The position numbers and the translations under genes are program-made. The notes under the pieces are model-generated. The model saw only the letters and a list, made by a program, of their open reading frames with translations, had not been told where the DNA came from and searched no databases. From Chryseobacterium foetidum (GTDB lineage Bacteria > Bacteroidota > Bacteroidia > Flavobacteriales > Weeksellaceae), in assembly GCF_025457425.1 (NCBI RefSeq), contig NZ_JAMXIA010000001.1, positions 3,348,001 through 3,412,000 on the forward strand: DNA of 64,000 bases, written 5' to 3'. Numbering within the stretch: the first letter of the stretch is position 1; the number at the start of each line of letters is the position of its first letter. Positions 1 to 8,704 of this stretch are shown here, in pieces.

Positions 1-996
1 TTTTCAGTATTCAGTATCGTTTTATATTCATGTAAAAAAGAAAAACAAGAAGTTTCAGACCCAAAAGATCAAAAAATTATTTCCAAAGAAATAGCCGAAG
101 TTGCCAAAGATCCCGATTCTGCTGTTGTAAAACCCGTAAAGGAATCTGTAGCGCCGATGATTCAGGAAAATGGTTTTTACAGCGGAATTATTTTTCCAAA
201 AGATAAAAAACTCAGAGATTCACTTTACGCAGACTTTGAGAAGAAATACAGTGCAAAAGACAGGTATACCATTTTGGCACTCAACAGATTGGATTCCAAA
301 TTCAAAAGAAGTGCAGATACTTTGGTGATTCCTGCAACGATAGATTCTACTTTGATGTCTTATTCGCCATTTCCTTTGCAGCTTGATTTACTTTCAAATG
401 TGAAAAAATTTGTGATATTCTCATATCCGATTCAGGCTTACGGAGTTTATTCCAATGGAAATCTGGTGAAATGGGGACCAACGAGTATGGGAAAAAAATC
501 GGCTCAGACAACGAGAGGATTAACCTTTGCCAACTGGAAGAAAAAACTGGCCATCTCCACAGTAGACAGCGAGTGGAAACTTCCTTATAATTTTAATATT
601 CACAATTCCGGCGGTATCGGATGGCATCAGTATGAGCTTCCTGGCTATCCCGCTTCGCATTCGTGTTTAAGACTGCTGATGAAAGATGCTCAGTGGCTGT
701 ATTCCTATGCAGATACCTGGATTTTAAATCCTGGAGGAGCTACAACAAAAGCAAAAGGAACGCCTGTAATGGTGTATGGCGATTACAAATGGGGCGGACA
801 AAAACCGTGGAGAAAACTTCTTACAGATCCCAATGCCAATAATATTTCCGTTCAACAGATGGAAGCTTTGCTGAGTCCTCATGTCGAAAAAATGGTGAAA
901 GAGCAGGCCAACAGGGAAAAAGTAGCAGATTCTATCTCTCAGTCTAAAGCGATAGAGGCTCAGAAAATTCAGGAGTCTGGAGAAATTGGGAGCTGA
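1..996 (+). CDS. L,D-transpeptidase family lipoprotein, 5' end outside window
   Basis: The frame is open from base 1. A hydrophobic stretch ending in a lipobox-like LYSC followed by charged residues lies before the first ATG at 157, so the real start is upstream of the window and the protein is probably an exported lipoprotein. The central part has the YkuD-type L,D-transpeptidase signature: a conserved HNSGG segment followed by SHSCLRL, in which the cysteine is the expected nucleophile. Family members cross-link or anchor peptidoglycan in the periplasm. The C-terminal 60 residues are charged and likely helical. The 3' end overlaps the convergent gene by 28 bases. Confidence 0.85.
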   Translation, partial: FSVFSIVLYSCKKEKQEVSDPKDQKIISKEIAEVAKDPDSAVVKPVKESVAPMIQENGFYSGIIFPKDKKLRDSLYADFEKKYSAKDRYTILALNRLDSKFKRSADTLVIPATIDSTLMSYSPFPLQLDLLSNVKKFVIFSYPIQAYGVYSNGNLVKWGPTSMGKKSAQTTRGLTFANWKKKLAISTVDSEWKLPYNFNIHNSGGIGWHQYELPGYPASHSCLRLLMKDAQWLYSYADTWILNPGGATTKAKGTPVMVYGDYKWGGQKPWRKLLTDPNANNISVQQMEALLSPHVEKMVKEQANREKVADSISQSKAIEAQKIQESGEIGS

Positions 997-1517
997 TCTT
1001 TATTTTCAAACGGAAGTGTAGATTCTTCAGCAAATTTTCTCAGTTTCAGCATTTCTTCCTTTCCCTTGAACTGCCCGAATCTCGCCGCAGTATAAGTTAA
1101 ACCAATAAAAAATAACATAACAAAAGACAAAGTGAGTGCCCACGGGTACTCATTTGTTTTTATCTGCTGTTCTACGTAATACATCGTAAAAAACGTCATC
1201 CAGAAAATCGTAAAAAGAAAATACAGAAACATAAAGAAAGTCCAGACCGCAGAACTTGGCCCGAAAACTCCCCGTATAACGGTTTTTTCGTCTTCAGCTT
1301 CCACTCGCAGAGCCAGCTGTGGTTTCCAGTAATTGTCGTCTTCGGTTTTCACGCAGATCGTTGCTACCTCTTTGTTTACATTTCCCTCAAATTCTCCGGC
1401 ATGGGAAGAGAGATATTCTTTAAGGTTGACCGCATAATCCTCCTTCGAAAGAAGCGTAAACATCTTAAATCTTGGTCTGTTTCTTATTTTGTCTAAGGTA
1501 GTTTCTTCTGTATTCAT
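969..1517 (-). CDS. Hypothetical membrane protein with two transmembrane segments
   Basis: This is a 182-residue protein of unknown function. The first 85 residues are soluble and charged. Two hydrophobic segments follow, at about 88-113 and 124-146, then a short cytosolic-looking tail, so the topology is a helical hairpin in the inner membrane. It starts one base downstream of the protease gene at 1519 in the same direction, so the two are probably co-transcribed. I recognise no catalytic motif and assign no function. Confidence 0.7.
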   Translation of the reverse strand: MNTEETTLDKIRNRPRFKMFTLLSKEDYAVNLKEYLSSHAGEFEGNVNKEVATICVKTEDDNYWKPQLALRVEAEDEKTVIRGVFGPSSAVWTFFMFLYFLFTIFWMTFFTMYYVEQQIKTNEYPWALTLSFVMLFFIGLTYTAARFGQFKGKEEMLKLRKFAEESTLPFENKDQLPISPDS

Positions 1518-1518
1518 G

Positions 1519-2841
1519 CTATTCCTGATAAGGTATTGGGTCTTCTAAAATAAATTTGATTTTCATCGGTTTAAACTTTCTCTCAATATCCATTTCTATA
1601 GATTTTCCATCTTCAGATTTCATCAGATCTACAATTTTCTGCATCGTCATTTCAGAAGTTTTTTTTCCGTTGATTTTTAACAGAACATCGTCTTTCTGTA
1701 AGCCTGCAAGTGCTCCGGGAGAATCTTTTCTTACTCCGGCAATCGAGAAAATTGGTTTTAAAACAAATTTATACTGTAAAGTATTTGCTACCACCTCTGT
1801 GCTTTGAAGATCCAGACTTTTCTTAGTTTCTATACGCATCAAATCCTGTTCCCATTGCATTCCATCCTGCTTAAAATCTATGCCGCTCATGTTGAAATGA
1901 AAGGGGTCATCAAAATCACGGTTTTTTTTCAGATAAAGTTTTTCATCCTGATAATCAAAAGCCACAGTAAATCTTCTCAGGATTTCACTCCCTATCGAAC
2001 CTTTTCGGTCTTTCACGAGATTTAAATTCTGAATGGAATACTCGTCTGGCATTGCAATCAAGGGTTTTTCAAATTTAAATTTCCCTAAATACAAATTGTG
2101 AATACGGCTTCGCTTGCCGAAAATATCTCCATTAAATCCACGTCCCAAATAATCATCAATATTCGGGCGGTTGTACACAAAATCCTTAATCAGTTTAGGA
2201 AAAAGCCATATCGCATCGGTGTTTCCCAAATCTATGAGCAACTTTGAACTTTTAGCTTCGTTGGTCATTTCAACATCTGCGAGCAGGTAGGGCTTTGCTT
2301 TTTCTATGGTGATGGGCAGTTCGCTGAATGTTTTGATTTTATTCCTAAAGCTTATTTCATCTGGATAAATTGTTAATTTTTTTGATTCATAATTAATTAT
2401 GATTTTATGATTTTTAAAAAAATGATAGCCAATAATTCCGTTCACAGGAATTCCGATGTGTGAAGAAATATTAAAATCAGGATCTGAAATAATGTAAAAA
2501 GAAAAATCGTTGTTAACTAAATTTTTGCCGATTTTAGCAGTGTTCCCTTCAGAATTAAAGCCTTCAATACTTCCGCTGGCTCCCAATCCTGTGAAAATGG
2601 TCTTCTCCAGATTGCTCAGTTTAATTTCTTTGTTTTCAAGACTGAAAATTGTAGTCTCATTTACACCGGTATCCACTAAAAATGTAAGTTCCACACCATT
2701 GACCTCAATCGGAATAAAAATTAAATTATTAATCAGCTGAAAAGAAAGTACCACTTTTTTGGGCTCGCTCATCTCAAAAGTGTTTTGAGCATTAGAAAAA
2801 ATGCTCATCAGCAGAAAGATAAATAGCCCGACCGATTTCAT
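1519..2841 (-). CDS. Secreted retropepsin-like aspartyl protease with C-terminal PDZ domain
   Basis: The 440-residue protein begins with a signal peptide (about 18 residues, ending in SNA). Two aspartyl-protease-like repeats follow: FLVDTGVNETT near residue 55 and LLIDLGNTDAIW near residue 200. The first has the classic D-T-G triplet. The second has D-L-G, so it may not be a canonical active-site half. A PDZ domain occupies about 355-430, with the carboxylate-binding-like segment and a KINGKK loop. Such proteins are common in Bacteroidota and are thought to act in the periplasm, but the substrate is unknown. It leads a two-gene unit with the membrane protein downstream. Confidence 0.8.
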   Translation of the reverse strand: MKSVGLFIFLLMSIFSNAQNTFEMSEPKKVVLSFQLINNLIFIPIEVNGVELTFLVDTGVNETTIFSLENKEIKLSNLEKTIFTGLGASGSIEGFNSEGNTAKIGKNLVNNDFSFYIISDPDFNISSHIGIPVNGIIGYHFFKNHKIIINYESKKLTIYPDEISFRNKIKTFSELPITIEKAKPYLLADVEMTNEAKSSKLLIDLGNTDAIWLFPKLIKDFVYNRPNIDDYLGRGFNGDIFGKRSRIHNLYLGKFKFEKPLIAMPDEYSIQNLNLVKDRKGSIGSEILRRFTVAFDYQDEKLYLKKNRDFDDPFHFNMSGIDFKQDGMQWEQDLMRIETKKSLDLQSTEVVANTLQYKFVLKPIFSIAGVRKDSPGALAGLQKDDVLLKINGKKTSEMTMQKIVDLMKSEDGKSIEMDIERKFKPMKIKFILEDPIPYQE

Positions 2842-2936
2842 TTAATGAATTTAATAAATTAATCGTTCGATTACGTAAAAAAAACATCTTCTGGATATGA
2901 AAATGTTTTGGATGAGTGTAATTTGTTGCCTGTGAA

Positions 2937-3575
2937 TTATTTAGCAAAGAAATCCATCAGATCAATATAATTTTTTTGATTGACACCATGACCGTTCATA
3001 TATTCTCTGAAAGAAAAATAACAACTTAAGTCATACAGCATATCTGCTGCTTTTCTGCCCCATTCTAAAGGTATAATTGCGTCGTCTGTTCCGTGAGAAA
3101 TAAAAAATCTCAGATTTTCAAGCTTCTTTTTGTCTTTTACAATGTCTGTAAGAAGTTTTTCTTCAGGATAGGTGCTCATTAGGGCTACTTTATTGAAAAG
3201 TTCGGGATGCCTCAGTGCCAAAGCATAAGCAAGAATTCCACCCTGACTAAAACCGCAGAGATGTGTTTTACTTTCTGTTAAACCATAATGATTTATGATT
3301 GTCATTATATTCTCAATAAGAACCTGAACCATATCATTAGCCTGATCAGTATCGATAAAGTTTTCAGGACTGTTAAAATTAATGTCAAACCATGAAAAAC
3401 CTTCATATTCTGTGCTTCCCGGCGCTCTGAAACTTATTAAAATCCAGTCTTTAGGAAGATCTTCTCTGAAACTGAAAAGATCCTGCTCATTGCTGCCGTA
3501 ACCATGTAACATAAACAGGACAGGGGTGGAAGGGGTGATCTGCTCGGGTTCTCTAACGATGTAATCTAAATTCAT
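2937..3575 (-). CDS. Alpha/beta hydrolase, phospholipase/carboxylesterase family
   Basis: The 212-residue size fits the small carboxylesterase/thioesterase family (PF02230 type). Visible motifs are the oxyanion region LHGYGSNEQD near residue 24, the nucleophile elbow GFSQGG near 108, an acidic residue in SHGTDDAIIPL near 160, and a late histidine (NGHGV near 195). No signal peptide is apparent, so it is probably cytosolic. Substrate is unknown; short-chain esters are typical of the family. It is a single gene with its own intergenic regions on both sides. Confidence 0.85.
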   Translation of the reverse strand: MNLDYIVREPEQITPSTPVLFMLHGYGSNEQDLFSFREDLPKDWILISFRAPGSTEYEGFSWFDINFNSPENFIDTDQANDMVQVLIENIMTIINHYGLTESKTHLCGFSQGGILAYALALRHPELFNKVALMSTYPEEKLLTDIVKDKKKLENLRFFISHGTDDAIIPLEWGRKAADMLYDLSCYFSFREYMNGHGVNQKNYIDLMDFFAK

Positions 3576-3761
3576 AAAGCAAAGATAATCAAATATTCAT
3601 TTTTATGATGACAAGGAACGTTTGGGATGAAAGCAAATGAATAAATTTTAATTTTGACGAATTGATAGCTTTTAATGGGCATTCTTGGAAAATTTTCATA
3701 AAAGTTATTTTTATATTGATAAAAATCCTATATTTGAATCATTAAAAATTTATCTGGAGAA

Positions 3762-4217
3762 ATGAAGCATTTTTACACATCAAAAAGTCTACTCAAATTT
3801 TCTTTTTTATTCTTATTTGTTTTATCTGTATTTTCATTAACAACATCTTGTAAAAATGATGACGATGATGAAGAATTCACAGATCACCTGGTACAGTTTC
3901 AGGTAAGAGGAGTAAAAGGAGGGGCACCTGCCGGAACAGAGAAAGTAGTTATTAAAACCATAGTTACCCAGGTTGGTACAGTTCAGGATACTAAATTTGA
4001 TCCCGTTCAGCCGGGAGTTTTGAATTGGGCAAGCGAAGAGTTTTTTGTAAATTCAAGCCAGGCTCAGCTTAATCTTGATGCAAATGCTATTTTGCCAAAC
4101 GGTGACTCAGAATTAATTGTGAGTATTATCGTAGATGGTGAAGTTGCGGTAACAAAAAAAGTAGTGGGATCGGGTAACCAAAACGTTTCTGTAGATTTCA
4201 GCTTTTTAGAACTGTAA
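3762..4217 (+). CDS. Small lipoprotein with acidic patch, unknown function
   Basis: The 151-residue protein starts with a long hydrophobic signal peptide ending in TTSC, a lipobox, followed by KNDDDDEE. The acidic run directly after the cysteine is typical of the surface-export signal in Flavobacteriia lipoproteins, so surface exposure is plausible (inference). The mature part is beta-rich and has no motif I recognise. A GGAG-type ribosome binding site sits close before the ATG. It shares a bidirectional terminator with the convergent tyrS gene. Confidence 0.75.
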   Translation: MKHFYTSKSLLKFSFLFLFVLSVFSLTTSCKNDDDDEEFTDHLVQFQVRGVKGGAPAGTEKVVIKTIVTQVGTVQDTKFDPVQPGVLNWASEEFFVNSSQAQLNLDANAILPNGDSELIVSIIVDGEVAVTKKVVGSGNQNVSVDFSFLEL

Positions 4218-4250
4218 TTTAAAGTTTATTAAAATTTTCAAGCATAAAAA

Positions 4251-4274
4251 AAACCGCCGTCTGGCGGTTTTTTC
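4251..4274. terminator. Bidirectional intrinsic terminator between lipoprotein gene and tyrS
   Basis: An 8-bp GC-rich stem (AAACCGCC / GGCGGTTT) closes a 4-base loop. It is flanked by an A-run on the left and a T-run on the right, so it can end transcription from both convergent genes. Confidence 0.9.
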
Positions 4275-4282
4275 GTTTTCAT

Positions 4283-5578
4283 TTATATTGCTTTTACAAT
4301 AAAATAATTTTTCTTTCCCTTTTGTAACAGAAGAAATTTTCCATCAATCAAATCCTTTTCAGAAGCTGTGTATTGATCATTAATCTTATCTTTATTTACT
4401 GAAATAGAATTTCCTTTGATTTCTCTTGTAGCTTCACTTTTAGATTTTAAAAAGCCGGATTTTTCTGAAAGTAGCTCAACAATATTTACACCGAGTACAT
4501 CAGATTTAGCGATTTCTTTTTGTGGAACTCCGTCAAATACTTCCAGGAAAGTTTCCTCGTCAAGACTTACCAAATCTTCAGCTGTAGATCTTCCAAAAAG
4601 AATTTCAGATGCTTTTACAGCCTTCTCGAATTCTTCTTTTCCATGAACCCAAACCGTAACTTCTTCCGCCAGTTTTTTCTGGAGTTTTCTTTCGTGTGGA
4701 GCCGTTGCATGCTCTTGAATTAAATTTTCAATTTCTACTTTTGGTAAAAAAGTATAGAATTTAATAAATCTTTCAGCATCGGTATCCGTTGCATTCAGCC
4801 AAAACTGGTAGAATTTGTAAGGAGACGTTTTCTTTTTATCTAACCAATAGTTTTCGCCACTTTCAGACTTTCCAAACTTTGAGCCGTCAGCTTTTGTAAT
4901 CAAAGGAACTGTCAAAGCGAATGCTGTTCCCTGCGCTTTTCTACGGATTAATTCAGTACCTGTTGTGATGTTTCCCCACTGGTCTGAACCGCCCATCTGA
5001 AGCTTTACCCCGTTGTTTTGGTATAAATGTAAAAAATCGTAACCTTGAATTAACTGGTAAGTAAATTCAGTGAAACTCATGCCATCCGCTCCGGCTTCTC
5101 CCGAAAATCTTTTCTTCACGGAATCTTTCGCCATCATATAGTTCACAGTAATATTTTTCCCCACATTTTTAGCAAAATCCAGGAAAGAAATATTCTTCAT
5201 CCAGTCGTAATTGTTCACCAGTTCAGCTTTGTTGGCTTCGTTTCCATCAAAATTTAAAAATCTTGACAATTGGTTTTTCAGACAGTCAACATAATGAAGA
5301 AGCGTTTCTTCGTCCAATAGATTTCTCTCGGCAGATTTCCCTGATGGGTCACCAATCATACCTGTAGCACCGCCTACCAAAGCAATCGGCTTGTGACCGT
5401 GTTGCTGGAAGTGAGCCAAAATTTTAATCTGAATCAAACTTCCGATATGCAAAGAATCTGCGGTAGGATCGAAACCGATATAGGCAGTCGTCATTTCCTT
5501 ATCAAGTTGTTCATCCGTTCCGGGCATCATGTCTGCAAAAAGACCGCGCCATTTCAGTTCTTCAATAAAAGAGTTCAT
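4283..5578 (-). CDS. tyrS: Tyrosyl-tRNA synthetase
   Basis: This class I aminoacyl-tRNA synthetase charges tRNA-Tyr in the cytosol. At 431 residues it has the full bacterial length. The HIGS motif is at 44-47, the KMSKS-equivalent KFGKS is near residue 235, and the tyrosine-binding region has the usual QGYDFLHL and GGSDQWGN segments. The C-terminal 70 residues form the S4-like RNA-binding domain. The start is the ATG with [12 protein letters not shown], the usual beginning of the family. It is transcribed alone and ends at the bidirectional terminator. Confidence 0.97.
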   Translation of the reverse strand: MNSFIEELKWRGLFADMMPGTDEQLDKEMTTAYIGFDPTADSLHIGSLIQIKILAHFQQHGHKPIALVGGATGMIGDPSGKSAERNLLDEETLLHYVDCLKNQLSRFLNFDGNEANKAELVNNYDWMKNISFLDFAKNVGKNITVNYMMAKDSVKKRFSGEAGADGMSFTEFTYQLIQGYDFLHLYQNNGVKLQMGGSDQWGNITTGTELIRRKAQGTAFALTVPLITKADGSKFGKSESGENYWLDKKKTSPYKFYQFWLNATDTDAERFIKFYTFLPKVEIENLIQEHATAPHERKLQKKLAEEVTVWVHGKEEFEKAVKASEILFGRSTAEDLVSLDEETFLEVFDGVPQKEIAKSDVLGVNIVELLSEKSGFLKSKSEATREIKGNSISVNKDKINDQYTASEKDLIDGKFLLLQKGKKNYFIVKAI

Positions 5579-5691
5579 TATTTTCGGGTTTAAAATTTAA
5601 TTGGCAAAGATAGAAAAATTACAGTTTAAGGTTCAGAGTTTGATGTCTAAAGTTTTGAGTTTAAATTTAAAATCATTTATATTTGTTAGTA

Positions 5692-6249
5692 ATGAACGAC
5701 GAACAATTATTTCTGCTCATTTCCAAAGCCAACGATAAAGATCAGAAGGCTCAGACGAGGCTCATCAACATTTTTTGGGTTGATGTTTTTTCTTTTGTGA
5801 TGAAAAAAGTGAGGGACGAAAACGATGCCGATGAAATCACAGTAAATGTTTTCTCTAAAGTTTTGTCGAAGCTGGATATGTACGATCCTCATTTTCAGTT
5901 TAAAACATGGATTTTGACGATTGCTCAAAACACCATTATCGATTTTTGGAGAAAGAAAGCCCGTGAGAACCAGGATCCTACGGAAAATTTAGATGAAGTG
6001 AAAAATCAGTTTGCAAAATCACCGGAAGAACTGATGATTTCTGATGAAGAGCAAAAGAAAATCATAAAAACAATAGAATCTCTCGACAAAAATTATCAGG
6101 ATATTTTAAGGCTTAGATTTTTTGAAGAAAAAAGCATTAAGGAAATCGCTGATGAACTGGGAATTTCTGTTGCCAATACCAAAGTTCGTGTGATGAGAGC
6201 AAAAAAAGTTTTGGCAGAACTGCTTAAAAATAATGATTTTGAAGAATAA
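5692..6249 (+). CDS. RNA polymerase sigma factor, sigma-70 family (ECF type)
   Basis: The protein has a sigma region 2 (about 20-90, with VMKKVRDENDADEI and the FKTWILTIAQN segment) and a sigma region 4 helix-turn-helix (about 125-175, with YQDILRLRFFEE and IKEIADELGIS). It is a short two-domain sigma factor of the extracytoplasmic-function class. A TTG nine bases upstream would add three residues. I choose the ATG at 5692 because it gives the normal MNDEQLF start. No anti-sigma gene follows directly; the next genes are a dioxygenase and a membrane protein, so the signal it responds to is unknown. Confidence 0.85.
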   Translation: MNDEQLFLLISKANDKDQKAQTRLINIFWVDVFSFVMKKVRDENDADEITVNVFSKVLSKLDMYDPHFQFKTWILTIAQNTIIDFWRKKARENQDPTENLDEVKNQFAKSPEELMISDEEQKKIIKTIESLDKNYQDILRLRFFEEKSIKEIADELGISVANTKVRVMRAKKVLAELLKNNDFEE

Positions 6250-6258
6250 TACTTTGTA

Positions 6259-6972
6259 ATGAATTTAGAAAATAAAAAATCTGAAATTTCAGTTGAAGGA
6301 TTCACAGTAATCAACAATGTTTTTTCAGATTCTGAAATAGAAAAAATAAGTGAAGTCATTCAAAGCATTGACACTTCTAAAGAAACGTTCAGAAAATCGG
6401 AAGATCTTTTTGCCATCCGTCAGTTTTTGAAGGAGATTCCGGAAGTGAAAGATTTAATTTTTAATGATAATTTAAAAACGATTATTAAAGAAATTTTCGG
6501 TGAAAACTATTTTGTGGTGAAAAGCATTTATTTCGATAAACCTGAAAAATCGAATTGGTACGTTGCATACCATCAGGATTTGACAATTTCTGTTAACAAG
6601 AAAATTCAACTGGAAAATTTCGGACCGTGGACAACGAAACAAAATCAGTTTGCCGTTCAGCCGCCTTTAGATATTCTTGAAAATATTTTTACGATAAGAA
6701 TTCATTTGGATGACACTGACGAAAATAATGGTGCTTTAAAAGTTGTTCCAAAATCCCACGCGAAAGGAATTTACAGACCCGAAACTATCGACTGGAAAGT
6801 GGAAACAGAAAATATCTGCAGCGTGGAAAGAGGCGGAGTGATGATTATGAAACCATTGCTTCTCCACGGTTCAAACCGGACGATCAACGGGAAGAAAAGG
6901 AGAGTGATTCATATTGAATTTTCTGACATGATATTGCCTGAAGAGTTGCAGTGGTCGGAGAAGATGGTTTAA
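6259..6972 (+). CDS. Phytanoyl-CoA dioxygenase (PhyH) family protein
   Basis: This is a 237-residue member of the non-haem Fe(II)/2-oxoglutarate dioxygenase superfamily. The iron-binding motif is visible as HQD (in YHQDLTI near residue 112) and a later histidine in LLHGSNRT near 200, followed by an arginine in KRRVIHIEF that would bind 2-oxoglutarate. The substrate cannot be told from sequence. It starts 10 bases after the sigma factor gene, so the two may form one transcript. Confidence 0.8.
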   Translation: MNLENKKSEISVEGFTVINNVFSDSEIEKISEVIQSIDTSKETFRKSEDLFAIRQFLKEIPEVKDLIFNDNLKTIIKEIFGENYFVVKSIYFDKPEKSNWYVAYHQDLTISVNKKIQLENFGPWTTKQNQFAVQPPLDILENIFTIRIHLDDTDENNGALKVVPKSHAKGIYRPETIDWKVETENICSVERGGVMIMKPLLLHGSNRTINGKKRRVIHIEFSDMILPEELQWSEKMV

Positions 6973-6983
6973 AAAAAATACAA

Positions 6984-7571
6984 ATGATAAAAAGAAATTG
7001 GCTTATAGTTCCATTAGTGATTATTGGCTTTTATTATAATTTTTGGAGAATTAAAAATGCAGATACGGAAATGATTTTTCAGGAAATATTTTTCGGATTT
7101 CTTCTTTTCTTATTTTTGATTTTTCTTGGTTTTAGTCTCAATAAAGATTTTAAAAAATTTAAAATTTCCAAATCATGGAAAAGCTATTTTCCTTCCTTGA
7201 TTGGACTTTTAATTTTGGTTTCTTTTGGTGTTACTTCTTTAGTTTTGGATATGAGAGATAATTCTCCAACGATAATTCATGCAGGTTACGATGGGGATTT
7301 CAATGGTGCCTGGTTTGAATTCAGGGAAGACGGAACTTACAAATTTGTTGACCATGCAGGAATAGGAGCCGATATTACAAGAGGAAATTATCAGATGAAA
7401 GATTCAATAATTATTCTTGACAAAAGCACTATTGGAAATGTAATCGTTTCAAACAAACTGGCTATCAGGATAGATTCAACAGGTGAAAAAAAAATGTTTC
7501 AAATAGATGAAAAGCATTCTGTTGTAAATGATAAATTTAAATTAATAATCAATGACAATATTGAAAATTGA
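6984..7571 (+). CDS. Hypothetical membrane protein with three transmembrane segments
   Basis: The frame is open from 6951, but the ATG at 6984 gives a start directly before a hydrophobic segment and avoids overlap with the dioxygenase gene, so I use it. The 195-residue protein has hydrophobic segments at about 4-20, 33-56 and 75-97. A soluble C-terminal half of about 95 residues follows, whose pattern (GAWFEFREDGTYKF, GNYQMKDSIIILD) resembles small lipocalin-like beta-barrel folds. Function is unknown. The 8-bp target duplication of the first insertion sequence begins four bases after its stop, so the gene itself is intact. Confidence 0.7.
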   Translation: MIKRNWLIVPLVIIGFYYNFWRIKNADTEMIFQEIFFGFLLFLFLIFLGFSLNKDFKKFKISKSWKSYFPSLIGLLILVSFGVTSLVLDMRDNSPTIIHAGYDGDFNGAWFEFREDGTYKFVDHAGIGADITRGNYQMKDSIIILDKSTIGNVIVSNKLAIRIDSTGEKKMFQIDEKHSVVNDKFKLIINDNIEN

Positions 7572-7582
7572 TGTTTGAAATT

Positions 7583-8565
7583 AATGTATATCCGTTTTTA
7601 ATCATACCGCTGTAATATTAGCAATAATGAGCCTTTCGAAGAGTTGGTCGCCGAAATATCTCCGATTTAGTTTGTAGATAAATTCATTTAAATACAGTTG
7701 AAGGTATTTTCTTTTGATTTTATGATAATTTCCCAATAAATTCCGTTTTGCATTACTAATGGTAATATGAACCCATTTTAAGGTTTCATTTGTGGTTTCT
7801 TTATCCGATTTCTCTGTGATATGAAGCTCTACAAAATCAGAGATATCAACGTACGAGGTACTTTTATCAGTGAAAACAATACTTTGATTATCGATCGATT
7901 CCTTAATGGTTTCGTTGATTTCAAGGGAAAGATGCGTTTCTAAAACTTTAGCTTTAAAGTATCTGCAGGATTTTGATTTTTCACCAGTCTCTATATTTTC
8001 CAAAGGCGTAGATTCGGCCATTACAGCAACATTTTGTTTGCCCGCTGCACCTCTGCCGCGGACTCCTTTTTCCTGCTCAATCTCACTGGATTCTACTGTA
8101 AAATAGCCTTCATCAAATTCAATCATTCCTTCTAAAGTATATTTTTCGTCCCGTGTTCCCATTGCTTTTCTTAGCTTATGAACCATTGCCCAAACAGGCT
8201 CATAGCGTTTCAATCCCAATTGCTTCTGAATTTCTTTAGACGAAAATCCTTTTTTTGTAACGCTCATTAAGAACATTGTCTTATACCAAATTAAAAATGA
8301 AAGATTAGAGTTCTGCATAATGGTGCCGCTTTTCAAAGAAGTCCTTTTACGGCATTTTTTGCATTCGTAGCTCCAAATGCTCTTAATCCAGAAATGTTCT
8401 TTATGACCACATTTGCATGCCACGCCAATCTTATCTCTCTGTTTCTTAAAATGAATTCTGCAATCTTCCTCTGTCCCAAAATGAGCGGTAAAGCTAAATA
8501 TATCCATCTAATTATTTAAATTACAGATAAATATACGAAATTATTACGAATTACGGATATACATT
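7583..8565 (-). mobile_element. IS1595-family insertion sequence, copy 1 (983 bp)
   Basis: The element starts with AATGTATATCCGT and ends with its inverted repeat. It is flanked by the perfect 8-bp duplication TTGAAATT (7575-7582 and 8566-8573), the usual duplication length for IS1595. The single transposase gene lies on the minus strand. The second copy at 22205-23187 has the same length and an identical encoded protein, in opposite orientation. Confidence 0.95.
7602..8507 (-). CDS. IS1595-family transposase, copy 1
   Basis: The 301-residue DDE transposase has an N-terminal zinc ribbon (CKCGHKEHFW, then CKKCRKRTS, residues about 31-60) followed by the ISXO2-like catalytic domain. The first acidic residue lies in EFDEGYFTVES near residue 130, and VFTDKSTSY near 211 holds the second. 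Full length and free of interruptions, it is probably active. The protein is identical to that of the second copy. Confidence 0.93.
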   Translation of the reverse strand: MDIFSFTAHFGTEEDCRIHFKKQRDKIGVACKCGHKEHFWIKSIWSYECKKCRKRTSLKSGTIMQNSNLSFLIWYKTMFLMSVTKKGFSSKEIQKQLGLKRYEPVWAMVHKLRKAMGTRDEKYTLEGMIEFDEGYFTVESSEIEQEKGVRGRGAAGKQNVAVMAESTPLENIETGEKSKSCRYFKAKVLETHLSLEINETIKESIDNQSIVFTDKSTSYVDISDFVELHITEKSDKETTNETLKWVHITISNAKRNLLGNYHKIKRKYLQLYLNEFIYKLNRRYFGDQLFERLIIANITAV

Positions 8566-8655
8566 TTGAAATTTAACTTATGAATATGTAGCAAATTAAG
8601 CAGAGATAAAAAATCAGCTTAATCCGTAAAATCAGCGTGATTTGAATTAAAACAA

Positions 8656-8690
8656 AAACCTCTTCCAAATCGAAAGAGGTTTCATTATTT
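8656..8690 (-). terminator. Intrinsic terminator of the GH92 gene
   Basis: A 9-bp stem (AAACCTCTT / AAGAGGTTT, 8656-8664 with 8674-8682) lies just past the stop of the minus-strand mannosidase gene. It is followed on that strand by a T-rich stretch. Confidence 0.8.
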
Positions 8691-8704
8691 TAAGTTTAAA
8701 ATTC